A DNA stretch of 64,000 nucleotides from Flavobacterium endophyticum. Its GTDB lineage: Bacteria; Bacteroidota; Bacteroidia; Flavobacteriales; Flavobacteriaceae. The stretch spans positions 268,502-332,501 of the forward strand of contig NZ_RBLC01000004.1 in assembly GCF_003634455.1 (NCBI RefSeq), read 5' to 3'. The notes below the pieces were generated by a model. It was not told the DNA's origin. It ran no database searches and was given only the letters and a program-made list of their open reading frames with translations. A program made the translations under genes and the position numbers. Position 1 is the first letter of the stretch; each line of letters opens with the position of its first letter. Below are positions 9,646 to 18,000 of the stretch, piece after piece.

Positions 9646-9663
9646 GCCCCTCCTGGCTTTTTA
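9644..9663 (+). terminator. Weak terminator after the Crp/Fnr gene
   Basis: AAGCC (9644-9648) and GGCTT (9655-9659) form a five-pair stem with a six-base loop, followed by a short T-run. The stem overlaps the stop codon. Read-through into the SMR gene is plausible. Confidence 0.4.
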
Positions 9664-9746
9664 CTACCGCTTATTTTTTATCATTTGTAAAAAAAGATCT
9701 CGCAATAAGAAACGACCTTTGCCTAAATTTTAAAAGAATAGCATTT

Positions 9747-10073
9747 ATGAACTGGATCATACTTATTATAGCCGGATTATTTGAAGTCGCCTTTACCTTT
9801 TGCTTGGGCAAGGCCAAAGAAGCTACAGGAACAGAATCGTATGCATGGTATGGCGGCTTTTTGGTTGCCTGCATCATCAGCATGTCGTTGTTGATCAAGG
9901 CCACGCAAAACCTGCCGCTCGGAACGGCTTATGCGGTGTGGACAGGAATCGGCGCCGTAGGAACCGTATTGCTAGGCATTTTCGTGTTTAAAGATCCTGC
10001 CAACTTCTGGAGAATCTTTTTTATCGCGACATTGATCGCTTCGATTATCGGCCTGAAAACCGTTTCGCATTAA
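9747..10073 (+). CDS. Small multidrug resistance (SMR) transporter, Gdx/SugE-like
   Basis: 108-residue four-helix membrane protein that works as an antiparallel dimer, exchanging protons for small cations. The essential Glu13 is present in the first helix (AGLFEVAF). The third-helix block LPLGTAYAVWTGIGAVG is the signature of the guanidinium-exporter (Gdx, formerly SugE) branch rather than EmrE, so guanidinium export is the best guess. The gene is 101 bases after a Crp/Fnr regulator in the same direction, and no guanidine riboswitch is recognisable in that gap. SMR family sure, Gdx branch likely, substrate inferred. Confidence 0.9.
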   Translation: MNWIILIIAGLFEVAFTFCLGKAKEATGTESYAWYGGFLVACIISMSLLIKATQNLPLGTAYAVWTGIGAVGTVLLGIFVFKDPANFWRIFFIATLIASIIGLKTVSH

Positions 10074-10080
10074 TAACTAC

Positions 10081-10106
10081 AGCGGGCTCTTACAGCCCGC
10101 TTTTTC
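10081..10106. terminator. Bidirectional terminator between the SMR and siderophore-interacting genes
   Basis: AGCGGGCT (10081-10088) and AGCCCGCT (10094-10101) form a perfect eight-pair stem with loop CTTAC, then TTTTT. The stop codon of the leftward gene (10090-10092) lies in the loop. Confidence 0.88.
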
Positions 10107-10818
10107 CTTCTGCCCAATAGGGTTCTGATTTTATCCGATTGCTGCTGATGCCTTTCGATAAGAGAAATTTACGGAAGGCTTGTATCGACTTCGTACGTCC
10201 TGTAAGATAAAAGACAGTATTCCCTGCCGTTTCCCAAAAATCTTCTTCCCATTCTTTTAGAATATCGATTACGGGCTGCGCCGGATTGTCTGATGACTTC
10301 TCTACTATTTTCACAGAGCTCCCGAGTCGGCTCGCCCAATCTTGGTGCGGTTCGTCCAGTTCTGCAAAACCGAAGAAAAATTCCTCCCGACGTTCGGCTT
10401 CTTCTTCCATGCATTTCATCCAGCCTAAAGAGGTTTCGTCACCAAACAAAAAATGATTCTCTTTGCTTTCAGAATAATGCAGCTTTCCATTAGGCCCTAA
10501 CAACTTGACCTTGTCTCCCATCCGCAAGGCTTCTGCCCAGCTGCTTCCCGGTCCCATGCCGTGCAGATAGAAGACTATTTCGCAGTATCCGACTGTCGTA
10601 TCAAACGCCGATAATGTATAATGGCGGTACTCGGTATCGTTCACGCGTACCTTGACGACATAACCGGGCATAAATTTTACTTTTCTGAGGTCGCCTTCAA
10701 AGCGTACTCGTTTTAATTTTTCATCTAGGTATTCTACATCGGTTACGACCATTTCGTGCATAAACCGCTGATAAACCACTTCCATCGTATCTCCCAACCA
10801 TTTTGGTACTGTTGCCAT
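10090..10818 (-). CDS. Siderophore-interacting protein (FAD-dependent ferric-siderophore reductase family)
   Basis: 242-residue cytosolic flavoprotein of the ViuB/YqjH family, which reduces ferric siderophores and so releases iron. The N-terminal FAD-binding beta-barrel includes RHYTLSAF (about 63-70), the RxYT/S flavin motif, and GPGSSWA. The C-terminal SIP domain (about 115-242) includes FLFGDETSLG and the ending AYWAEGKSG-like YWAEGKSGL, which is typical. It is divergent from an AraC regulator only 118 bases away from start to start, as is common for iron-uptake genes. No receptor or siderophore biosynthesis gene is nearby. Regulation by iron is inferred only. Confidence 0.92.
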   Translation of the reverse strand: MATVPKWLGDTMEVVYQRFMHEMVVTDVEYLDEKLKRVRFEGDLRKVKFMPGYVVKVRVNDTEYRHYTLSAFDTTVGYCEIVFYLHGMGPGSSWAEALRMGDKVKLLGPNGKLHYSESKENHFLFGDETSLGWMKCMEEEAERREEFFFGFAELDEPHQDWASRLGSSVKIVEKSSDNPAQPVIDILKEWEEDFWETAGNTVFYLTGRTKSIQAFRKFLLSKGISSNRIKSEPYWAEGKSGL

Positions 10819-10832
10819 TCGTAAAAATTATT

Positions 10833-10864
10833 TTGTTTAGATTGATTCTAAATAACTATCTTTG
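10833..10864 (+). promoter_or_regulatory. Promoter of the AraC regulator gene
   Basis: TTG (10833-10835), 21-base spacer, TATCTTTG (10857-10864): a full Bacteroidota-type promoter. It lies 15 bases from the start of the divergent siderophore gene, so control of the two genes may be linked. The leader would be about 65-70 bases to the ATG at 10937. Confidence 0.7.
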
Positions 10865-10936
10865 TACAAATGTCCGAAATGCCTAGCTATCTTAGCTTAC
10901 GCAAAGCGGATGTTGTTTTACGCTAAACGGATTACG

Positions 10937-11932
10937 ATGAAAATAACCATAAATGACAGCGACCTCGACGAAATTCTTTTCGAAAAAGATTTCCACGCGG
11001 CTCATGATGGCATTACTGATGTCATCGAACAAGAAACACATTTGTTTGACAATAAGATCGGACATGCCGCCATTTCAGAAATCTGGTTCGACGGCGTTCA
11101 TGCCTTAAAGCGCCGCAGCATGTTGCATCAGGAAGTGTGTATGAATTTCAAGAGCGATTATTCTGTTTTTGAAATGCATTTTTCGCTTGCAGGACATGCT
11201 GAAGTAGAATCGCTTAACTCTAAATATGATTATTCTTTCGGACCTCAGCAGCATAATTTCTTCTATTCCAGCAATTTTGAAGGGAAGTTCAGAGGCGGCA
11301 AGCAGGAAGTGCCGAACGATGTTTTCGAGATTCATTTTACAGAAAATTATTTTAACCGTTTTGCCGATTCCGAAAGCAAGACCATCGACAAGTTCCTGAA
11401 AGGCATCGACAAGCAGGAAATCAGCAATTCCTTGAGTCCGCAGAATATGCCTATCACGGCGCAGATGAATCTTCTTTTAGCCGACATCAGCCAATGCCAG
11501 CGAAAAGGGGTATTAAAACGCTTGTTTTTAGAATCTAAGATATTGGAGCTTTTCTTGCTGCAAATCGAGCAATATGAAAGCACGCATTCTGTAGTGCCTT
11601 CGGAAAAGATACGAAAGGAAGATGTAGAAAAAATTCACCATGCCAAGATACTGCTGGAACAGAATATCACCAGCCCCTACTCACTGTTAGAGCTGTCGCG
11701 CAAGGTGGGCCTTAACGACTTCAAGCTCAAGAAAGGCTTTAAGATCCTTTTCGGCACTACGGTATTCGGCTATTTGCATGAAATCAGGATGCAGCAGTCA
11801 AAGCGCATGCTGCTGGAAGAGAACAAGCCGGTCAAGGAAGTGGCGGCGTATTGTGGCTACCAGTATGTGCAGCATTTTACGACTGCTTTTAAGAACAAAT
11901 TCGGCATCACGCCAGGCAAGCTGGCCCATTAG
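10937..11932 (+). CDS. AraC-family transcriptional regulator
   Basis: 331-residue regulator. The N-terminal half (about 1-200) is a ligand or sensor region without a clear family match, containing FEMHFSLAGHAEV. The C-terminal AraC HTH pair (about 225-330) is well formed: SLLELSRKVGLNDFKLKKGFK is the first HTH, and VKEVAAYCGYQYVQHFTTAFKNKFG with GITPGKL is the second. The ATG at 10937 is chosen because the promoter TATCTTTG at 10857 places the farther upstream in-frame start (10862) before or at the transcription start. The divergent siderophore-interacting gene suggests a PchR-like role in iron acquisition; this is inferred from context only. Confidence 0.9.
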   Translation: MKITINDSDLDEILFEKDFHAAHDGITDVIEQETHLFDNKIGHAAISEIWFDGVHALKRRSMLHQEVCMNFKSDYSVFEMHFSLAGHAEVESLNSKYDYSFGPQQHNFFYSSNFEGKFRGGKQEVPNDVFEIHFTENYFNRFADSESKTIDKFLKGIDKQEISNSLSPQNMPITAQMNLLLADISQCQRKGVLKRLFLESKILELFLLQIEQYESTHSVVPSEKIRKEDVEKIHHAKILLEQNITSPYSLLELSRKVGLNDFKLKKGFKILFGTTVFGYLHEIRMQQSKRMLLEENKPVKEVAAYCGYQYVQHFTTAFKNKFGITPGKLAH

Positions 11933-11940
11933 CATAAAAA

Positions 11941-11968
11941 AATCCGCCTAAAAGGCGGATTCGTTTTT
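11941..11968. terminator. Bidirectional terminator after the AraC gene
   Basis: AATCCGCC (11941-11948) and GGCGGATT (11954-11961) form an eight-pair stem with a five-base loop. T-rich sequence follows rightward and an A-run precedes, so it can serve both converging genes. Confidence 0.88.
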
Positions 11969-11978
11969 TATACCAGTA

Positions 11979-12161
11979 TCATACGCGGCCTTTCAGCGAG
12001 CTGAAAACCCAAGCGATTGCGAAAAAGCCGATTCCTACGGCTGCGAAACCCCAGCCGGCTACATCGTCATAGCGAAATATGCCCAGACCGATTAGCAGCA
12101 GTCCCATCAGAACCATAACAAAAGTTGCCCAGCCCAGAATGGTGTTCTTGTTCATTCCCAT
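11979..12161 (-). CDS. Small two-helix membrane protein (CAL67264-like)
   Basis: 60-residue protein with two hydrophobic helices (about 8-27 and 36-53) joined by a short polar turn with the conserved-looking stretch RYDDVAGWGFAAVGIGF. It resembles the small CAL67264-type membrane proteins that are widespread in Flavobacteriia; that match is from memory. Two ATG codons are possible (12161 and 12155), and the first is used. It is transcribed leftward toward the convergent AraC gene and ends at a shared terminator. Function unknown. Its length, composition and clean start and stop make it a likely real gene. Confidence 0.8.
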   Translation of the reverse strand: MGMNKNTILGWATFVMVLMGLLLIGLGIFRYDDVAGWGFAAVGIGFFAIAWVFSSLKGRV

Positions 12162-12266
12162 AAATATTTTTGTTTATTTATTTTAAATTGCAGAGTGCAA
12201 ATATCTGTAAAATTATTGTCATTGCCCAGAAGAATCTAAATTTTAAGAATTTAGGTTGCTAAACGG

Positions 12267-13385
12267 TTATGCCTTTCGGGCAATCAGCAGCAGGTCGGTT
12301 ACGGGCGCGCCATCCCTTCCTTCAGTAATCTTGCGTTGCTGGTCAATAACTATAAAGCCGTTGTACTTCAATTCGGCAACCAGAAATTCGGCTTTATGGT
12401 AATGCATAAAAACCTCTTCGCCGTTGCTTGCCTTTTCCCATCCCGATTTTTCGTAATCGTCTTCCATCGTGCTCAGGAACAGCACGCCATCGGATGCCAA
12501 TACTTTATAGGCATCTTGCAGCAGCTTGGCTGTTTCTTCTTTTGAAAGATACGGCAGGCAGAAAGCGCAGACGATACCGTCATAGATTTCAGAAACCTTT
12601 CCTAGGTCCTTGCAGTCCATCAATTCAAAGACCGCTGTTGGATTGTTGGCTTTGGCGAGTTCAAGCATCCTGGGAGCCAGATCGGTTCCTAGTATCTTAA
12701 AATCAGGACGTTTATCAAGCAGGTACTTTGTTACGTTGCCGGGCCCACAGGCTAGCTCTAATAGGGCCGCATCTTGCTTGGCGATGCTGTCGCAGAATCG
12801 GTTAAATGAATCGCTATACAAGCTCACATCCATGCATCTAGTCTGGTACGATTCGGCAAGCTTGTCGAATAAGCCTACTGCAATTTTTGTCTTGTCTATC
12901 AGTTCTTTTTTTAGCTTGACCGGAATCCAGATTTCTTCTTCCGACTCGGGATCGTTGTTTTTGTATTTAGACCCTAACAATTCAAAATGCTCCCGCTGGT
13001 CTAACACATAGTCTGAGGCAGGAAGCCATGTCTGGAAGATATAGTCAAATACTTTTGCTCCTTCTGCGGGTCCGCCCTTGTGCATAAAAACGGCATAGTC
13101 GCCGCCTTTGAGCCCATAGGTTTCCATTCCTTCAGGGATGTTTGCTGAATCGTTTACTGCTACGGCCGCCCATTTGGTGAATTCGGCATCGAGACTGAAA
13201 TTGTCAAAATACGAAGCGTCATAGACCTGCATCGAATACAAGTCGGTACTTATGCTGTTCTTGATTTCCTTACGTCTTGGCATAAAAGAATTCCAGAGCA
13301 GAAATGTCTTGTTATCAGACAAAGACATCTTTAGGCGCATGCCGACCAATTGGGTTGGCGGAAGGTTTTTTATAATAGGTTCCAT
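12267..13385 (-). CDS. GyrI-like (AraC effector-binding) domain fused to a class I SAM-dependent methyltransferase
   Basis: 372-residue two-domain protein. Residues about 1-160 form a GyrI-like/AraC_E_bind fold: it starts MEPIIKNLPPTQLVGMR and closes with the characteristic EEIWIPVKL (150-158). Residues about 185-370 are a Rossmann methyltransferase with SAM motif I ELACGPGNVT (210-219), an acidic loop after strand 2 (GTDLAP), and VLFLSTMEDD. The frame is uninterrupted, so this is a true fusion. GyrI-like domains bind small hydrophobic molecules, so ligand binding may select or regulate the methylated substrate (inferred). The ATG at 13385 lies four bases after the upstream stop, suggesting translational coupling with the SanA/YdcF gene. 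An ATG at 13418 would overlap that gene. Confidence 0.85.
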   Translation of the reverse strand: MEPIIKNLPPTQLVGMRLKMSLSDNKTFLLWNSFMPRRKEIKNSISTDLYSMQVYDASYFDNFSLDAEFTKWAAVAVNDSANIPEGMETYGLKGGDYAVFMHKGGPAEGAKVFDYIFQTWLPASDYVLDQREHFELLGSKYKNNDPESEEEIWIPVKLKKELIDKTKIAVGLFDKLAESYQTRCMDVSLYSDSFNRFCDSIAKQDAALLELACGPGNVTKYLLDKRPDFKILGTDLAPRMLELAKANNPTAVFELMDCKDLGKVSEIYDGIVCAFCLPYLSKEETAKLLQDAYKVLASDGVLFLSTMEDDYEKSGWEKASNGEEVFMHYHKAEFLVAELKYNGFIVIDQQRKITEGRDGAPVTDLLLIARKA

Positions 13386-13389
13386 AGTA

Positions 13390-13956
13390 CTAAAATAATC
13401 GATCGTAATAATACGCAAAAAACTCCCTTAACAAGGAATAAAAATCTCGGTATTCAAAATACCTCGGGCTTGCGCTGCTCACATTCTCTAATCCTTCTTT
13501 CTTAAAAAGCATCTTGGTTCGCGTGAGGTGAAAATATTGCGACACCACAATCAAGCTATCATAGTGCAGGCTGTCTTTCAGGCGGATAACATTTGCTACG
13601 GTTGCTGTCGTATTATTTCCTTTATTGTCTACGATAACCAAAGAATCGGGCACTCCTTTTCCTACCAGATATTCCTTCATCTTGTCGCCCTCAAAAAAGC
13701 CTTCTTTTCCGAAGCCACCGCTGACGATAATCTTTTTCACGCGCTTGTCTTGATAGAGTTTCAGTCCGCATTCTAATCGCTTTTCTAAACGTTCTGACAA
13801 GGTACCGTCTGTGTTTACGGTTGTTCCTAATACTACCGCCATATCGGCTGATTTTCCTTCGTCTTTCCTCCCATCAATTATGGTATAGACGATATGGATG
13901 CAGAACCCTATAAAAAGAAGGGCGATTGTTATTTTTAGAATTTTTTTAATATTCAT
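13390..13956 (-). CDS. SanA/YdcF/ElyC-family membrane-anchored protein (DUF218)
   Basis: 188-residue protein with one N-terminal membrane anchor (about 5-25), then a DUF218 domain: MAVVLGTTVNTDGTLSERL, KKIIVSGGFG, a substrate-site-like GNNTTATVANV, and the closing strand and helix VVSQYFHLTRTKMLF. The family includes SanA (vancomycin exclusion at high temperature) and ElyC (envelope biogenesis), whose biochemical activity is poorly known. It is the first gene of a two-gene leftward operon with the GyrI/methyltransferase fusion. Downstream in the other direction lies 1.1 kb without genes. Confidence 0.88.
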   Translation of the reverse strand: MNIKKILKITIALLFIGFCIHIVYTIIDGRKDEGKSADMAVVLGTTVNTDGTLSERLEKRLECGLKLYQDKRVKKIIVSGGFGKEGFFEGDKMKEYLVGKGVPDSLVIVDNKGNNTTATVANVIRLKDSLHYDSLIVVSQYFHLTRTKMLFKKEGLENVSSASPRYFEYRDFYSLLREFFAYYYDRLF

Positions 13957-14279
13957 GCAAGTTGTCTATTAACTTAAATAGCTGTTGGAGGTCTATGATT
14001 GACACTACCAAATATAAATCATGCTGCACAAATTATCTTCTTTTTAAGTAAAAAAGCAGGCCGGAAAATCTGATTAAGCAATTCCTAGGTCCTAATTCAG
14101 GTTTGAGTACCTCTATTGAAAATGCAATTATCGGTCAATCCTATCAAATTCTCATTCATAGGCCCCGTTTACTATTTTCATATTGTAGCATTAGCAGCAA
14201 AAAACAATCTTTGGGTTGTTAAATTGTTGGTGCAATTGATTTACGGAATTAATTAAATTCTAAATACTTTTTTTACAAC

Positions 14280-14353
14280 AAGGTGCCTCGCGTTATTTTC
14301 TTCATGATATGACACGGTTTAGTTAATACAAAATAAGCCAAAAGAGGCACTTT
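14280..14353. repeat. Inverted-repeat element A of the intergenic array
   Basis: AAGGTGCCTC (14280-14289) pairs with GAGGCACTTT (14344-14353) with one G-T pair, enclosing 54 bases that include TTCATGATATG and GGTTTAGTT. It is related to element B by covarying stem bases and by the shared inner motif. Confidence 0.65.
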
Positions 14354-14529
14354 AAAAAAGTAAGCACAACGTTCTTAAGATTTTATTATAAGTAAAGGAT
14401 CCTAACTCAAAATCAAGAAGGCTGGCTCGTAATTTTTTTCATACAGATTGGATTATATTGATTAACAGCAAAATATATCTTTTAAAAAATGATGAACAGC
14501 TTTCTTTTTTACGATTAAGGCAAAATAAA

Positions 14530-14593
14530 AAAAGTGCTTCTTCTTTCTTCATGGTTTAGTTTTTTTGTGAATTACGCAAAGGGAAGCACTTTT
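14530..14593. repeat. Inverted-repeat element B of the intergenic array
   Basis: AAAAGTGCTTC (14530-14540) pairs perfectly with GAAGCACTTTT (14583-14593), enclosing 42 bases with TTCATGGTTTAGTT. Read leftward, the right arm is followed by a T-rich run as in an intrinsic terminator. Confidence 0.7.
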
Positions 14594-14645
14594 AAAAATA
14601 TGAAAACACCTAATTCAGCTAACAATAAAAATGCTATGAAAGAAA

Positions 14646-14746
14646 AAGGTGTCTCTTGTTAAAAGGTAATTATGGTTTTTAGTTCATATGAGTTTACAGA
14701 TTTAGGGGATCTAGTTCATCGGCTATACTTTTTTTAGAGACACTTT
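14646..14746. repeat. Inverted-repeat element C of the intergenic array
   Basis: AAGGTGTCTC (14646-14655) pairs with GAGACACTTT (14737-14746) with one G-T pair, enclosing 81 bases with ATTATGGTTTTTAGTT. Relative to A and B the stem differs at paired positions on both arms. Confidence 0.65.
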
Positions 14747-14756
14747 GCTATTAAAA

Positions 14757-14858
14757 AATAAGGCGCGCTCTCCAATAATTTCATGAAAATTTATCATCAT
14801 AGTTTTATTCAGTGAAAATTATTACGTTATACAGATTTAGCAAGGAGGGCCTCCTATT
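14757..14858. repeat. Imperfect inverted-repeat element D of the intergenic array
   Basis: The arm ending GCGCTCTCC (to 14773) pairs with GGAGGGC (14844-14850) and, after small bulges, AATAAGG pairs with CCTATT-type sequence up to 14858. The interior has TCATCATAGTTTTATT. The stem is weaker and has bulges. Confidence 0.45.
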
Positions 14859-14916
14859 TTTTAGCACAACATTTATATTCTTAGGATATAAAAATTTGAG
14901 ATTTTAAAAACCTAAC

Positions 14917-14954
14917 GCCATAAGGAAGTGACTTTGTACGCACGTCTTTATGGT
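14917..14954. repeat. Short inverted-repeat element E of the intergenic array
   Basis: GCCATAAGG (14917-14925) pairs with CTTTATGGT (14946-14954) with two G-T pairs around a 20-base loop. TTTATGGTTTATTT resembles the inner motif of A-C but here forms part of the arm. Confidence 0.4.
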
Positions 14955-15035
14955 TTATTTATTTACACTATAAAAATACCCAACTTATAGCACTGCTGTG
15001 GTGCTTGTTTACTTTAATCAATTTATACTTAAAAA

Positions 15036-18000
15036 ATGAAAAATTTTACCCAACCTCATCGGAAGAAATTCCGAACCAAACAATGGCTGACCTTGCTGTA
15101 CTGTCTGGGCATGAGTATCTTTCTCTATGCTTATTCGGGTCCAAGGCCAGACAATTACACTGCAGAAACTGGCTCACTCGCCTACTGTACTCCTGCCGCT
15201 ACAGGAACATCCTACTATATTAAGGATTTTTCAACTACAGGAGCTACCCAAAATATCTCTAACCTTAGTTCTGGAATGGGAACCGGAGGCTATTCCGACC
15301 AAACAGCTAGGATCGTTCGCCAAGCGGCCAGCGGAACCATTAATTTCTCCGTAGCCTACAGCAGCGGTACTTATGGCCTTGCTATCTGGGTAGACTGGAA
15401 CGGCGACACTACTTTTGATACCTCAGAAAGAGTATACCGTACTTCAGCTTACGGCTCATCTGCATCAGGAACCATCACGATTCCTGCAACAACAGCAGTC
15501 GGAAGCTATAGAATGAGAGTGTTGGCCGATTACAATAAAGCCGATCCTGAAAATCCATGTACCTTCAACTCTGGAAATGGCGAAGCAGAAGACTATACGC
15601 TTGACGTAACAAGTCCTCCTAACTGCCTGCCTCCTTCTGACTTAGGAATAGGAAACGTGACCTTTACAGGAGCACAGTTTTCTTGGCTAAGCGAAGGAAC
15701 TGTATTTGACGTAGAATACGGACCTGCCGGATTCGCTCAAGGAACGGGAACCATGGCATCATCTGTCGGAAATCCTTACGACGTTTCTGGACTGACAGCT
15801 GATACTGCTTACCAATATTATGTACGCAAAGACTGCGGAGCAGGAGATAAAAGTGTATGGGCTGGCCCGTTCCGTTTCTTTACCGGATACTGCCTTCCTG
15901 CAGCGACTTCAACTAGCTACTTTATCAATAGCTTCACCACTACGGGAGGTTTTGCCAATATCACTAATACGGGCACGACTATAGGAACCGGAGGCTATTC
16001 TAACTTCGCGGCTCAGAAAGTAAGCCACTTCGAGGGCGGAGCTGTAAACTTCAGCGCAGCCTATAGCGGCGGCTCTGGATTTGCCATCTGGGTAGACTGG
16101 AACAACAATATGGCATTCGAGACTGGCGAAAGAATGTTCACTACGACTGCCTACGGATCGTCTGCAACAGGAAGCTTTACCGTTCCTGCCGGGACTCCTG
16201 TCGGAAACTACCGCATGAGAATCCGTATGGATTATAACAATAGCGGTCCATCTGACGCTTGTACCTTTACTTCTGGCAACGGAGAGGCAGAAGACTATAC
16301 TTTTGAGGTAGTCACTCCTCCATCCTGTCTTCCTCCAACGGAACTAGGTGCCGGAAACATAACTTTTACGACAGCACAATTTTCTTGGCTGGGCGAAGGA
16401 ACCGTGTTTGACGTAGAATACGGACCTGCCGGATTTACGCAAGGCACGGGAACCATGGCTTCGTCTGTAGCCAATCCTTATGATGCGTCTGGACTGACTG
16501 CTGATACTTCGTACCAATATTATGTACGCAGGGCCTGCAGCAGCACAGATAAGAGCCCATGGGCAGGACCGTTCCGTTTCTATACCGGATACTGCCTTCC
16601 TGCCGCCACGGGAACAACTAACTATATCAAGGATTTTTCTACTACAGGAGGCTTTTCTAACATCAGCAACCTGAATACAACCCAAGGTACTGGCGGCTAT
16701 TCTAACTTTGCTCCCCAAAAGGTAAGCCATTATGAAGGCGGCGCTGTAAATTTCAGTGCAGTATACAACAGCGGAACCTTCGGTCTTGCGATCTGGATTG
16801 ACTGGAACAAAAACTTGGTTTTCGAGTCTACTGAAAGAATGTTTAATACTACAGGATACAGCTCATCGCAAAACGGAACCATCACGATTCCTGCGGGAAC
16901 GCCGGTGGGCAATTACCGCATGAGGGTATTGGCCGACTATAACAAAGACAATCCTGAAAATCCGTGCGGCTTTAACTCAGGCAACGGAGAGGTAGAGGAC
17001 TATACTTTTGAGGTAGTTACTCCTCCTACTTGCATGCCTCCGACAGAACTAGGAGCCGGAAACGTAACCTTTACGACAGCACAATTCTCTTGGCTGGGCG
17101 AAGGAACAATCTTTGACGTAGAATACGGCCCTGCCGGATTCACGCCAGGTACGGGAACTATGGCATCATCTGTTGGAAACCCTTACGACGTTTCTGGACT
17201 GACTGCTGATACTTCGTACCAATATTATGTACGCAGAGACTGCGGAGCCGGAGACAAGAGCCCGTGGGCAGGTCCGTTCCGTTTCTATACGGGTCCTTGC
17301 CGTTTTGCAGCAACTTCTACAAGCTACTTTATCAAAGACTTTACTACGACCGGAGGATTCCTGAACATCAGCAATACTGCTACAGGCATCGGAACCGGAG
17401 GCTACTCTAACTTTGCTGCCATGAAAGTACAGCAGTCTGAAGGCGGAACAATCAACTTCAGCGCAGCTTATAGCGGCGGTTCTGGATTTGCCATCTGGGT
17501 AGACTGGAACAAGAACATGGCATTTGAAGCTGACGAAAGAGTATTCAATACGACAGCCTACGGTGCTGCAGCAACTGGAAACTTCACGATTCCGGCCGGA
17601 ACTGCCTTGGGCAGCTACCGCATGAGAATCATGATGGACTACAACAGCAGCACCCCGACCACGCCTTGCGCGCCAAGCTCTGGCAACGGAGAAGGAGAAG
17701 ACTACACAGTTGAAGTAGTAACGCCTCCGTCTTGCCTGCCTCCTACAAATCTTACGGTAGGAAACATGACGCCTACAGCAGCACAATTGACTTGGACAAG
17801 TACAGGAACATTGTTTGACGTAGAATATGGCCCTGCCGGATTCACGCCAGGTACTGGAACCATGACAACAGGAACTGCCAATCCTTTAAACATTTCAGGA
17901 CTTACGGCAGAGACTGCCTACCAGTTCTATGTACGTAGAGACTGCGGTACCGACGGCAAGAGCGCCTGGGCTGGACCGTTCCGTTTCTTTACCGGATACT

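Larger units (their letters stand above)
13957..15035. other. 1.1-kb gene-free region upstream of the GEVED repeat protein
   Basis: No credible gene is found here in six frames. The left 320 bases (13957-14279) show only minor inverted repeats, such as AACAA/TTGTT near 14205-14220. The right 700 bases (14280-14960) hold five spaced inverted-repeat elements listed separately. No consensus TAnnTTTG promoter with a TTG box was found for the downstream gene, and a small hairpin (AGCAC 14989-14993 with GTGCT 15001-15005) sits 30 bases before its start. Confidence 0.7.

Noticed and set aside
9646..9746. Guanidine riboswitch before the SMR gene
   Set aside because: The 101-base gap shows neither paired ACGR loops nor the conserved motifs of known guanidine aptamers by eye.
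14280..14593. Integron attC sites or CRISPR repeats
   Set aside because: The elements lack R'/R'' core sites (GTTRRRY), are not regularly spaced, and share stems rather than identical direct repeats; no integrase or cas gene is near.
14281..14640. Minus-strand micro-frames within elements A and B, such as a ten-codon MKKITRGTLL frame
   Set aside because: They are very short, lie inside the stem structures, and are not conserved between elements C, D and E.
17166..17786. 206-codon minus-strand frame inside the GEVED gene
   Set aside because: It is a shadow of the repeat protein: Cys/Ser/Arg-rich composition and the same frame recurs in every unit.
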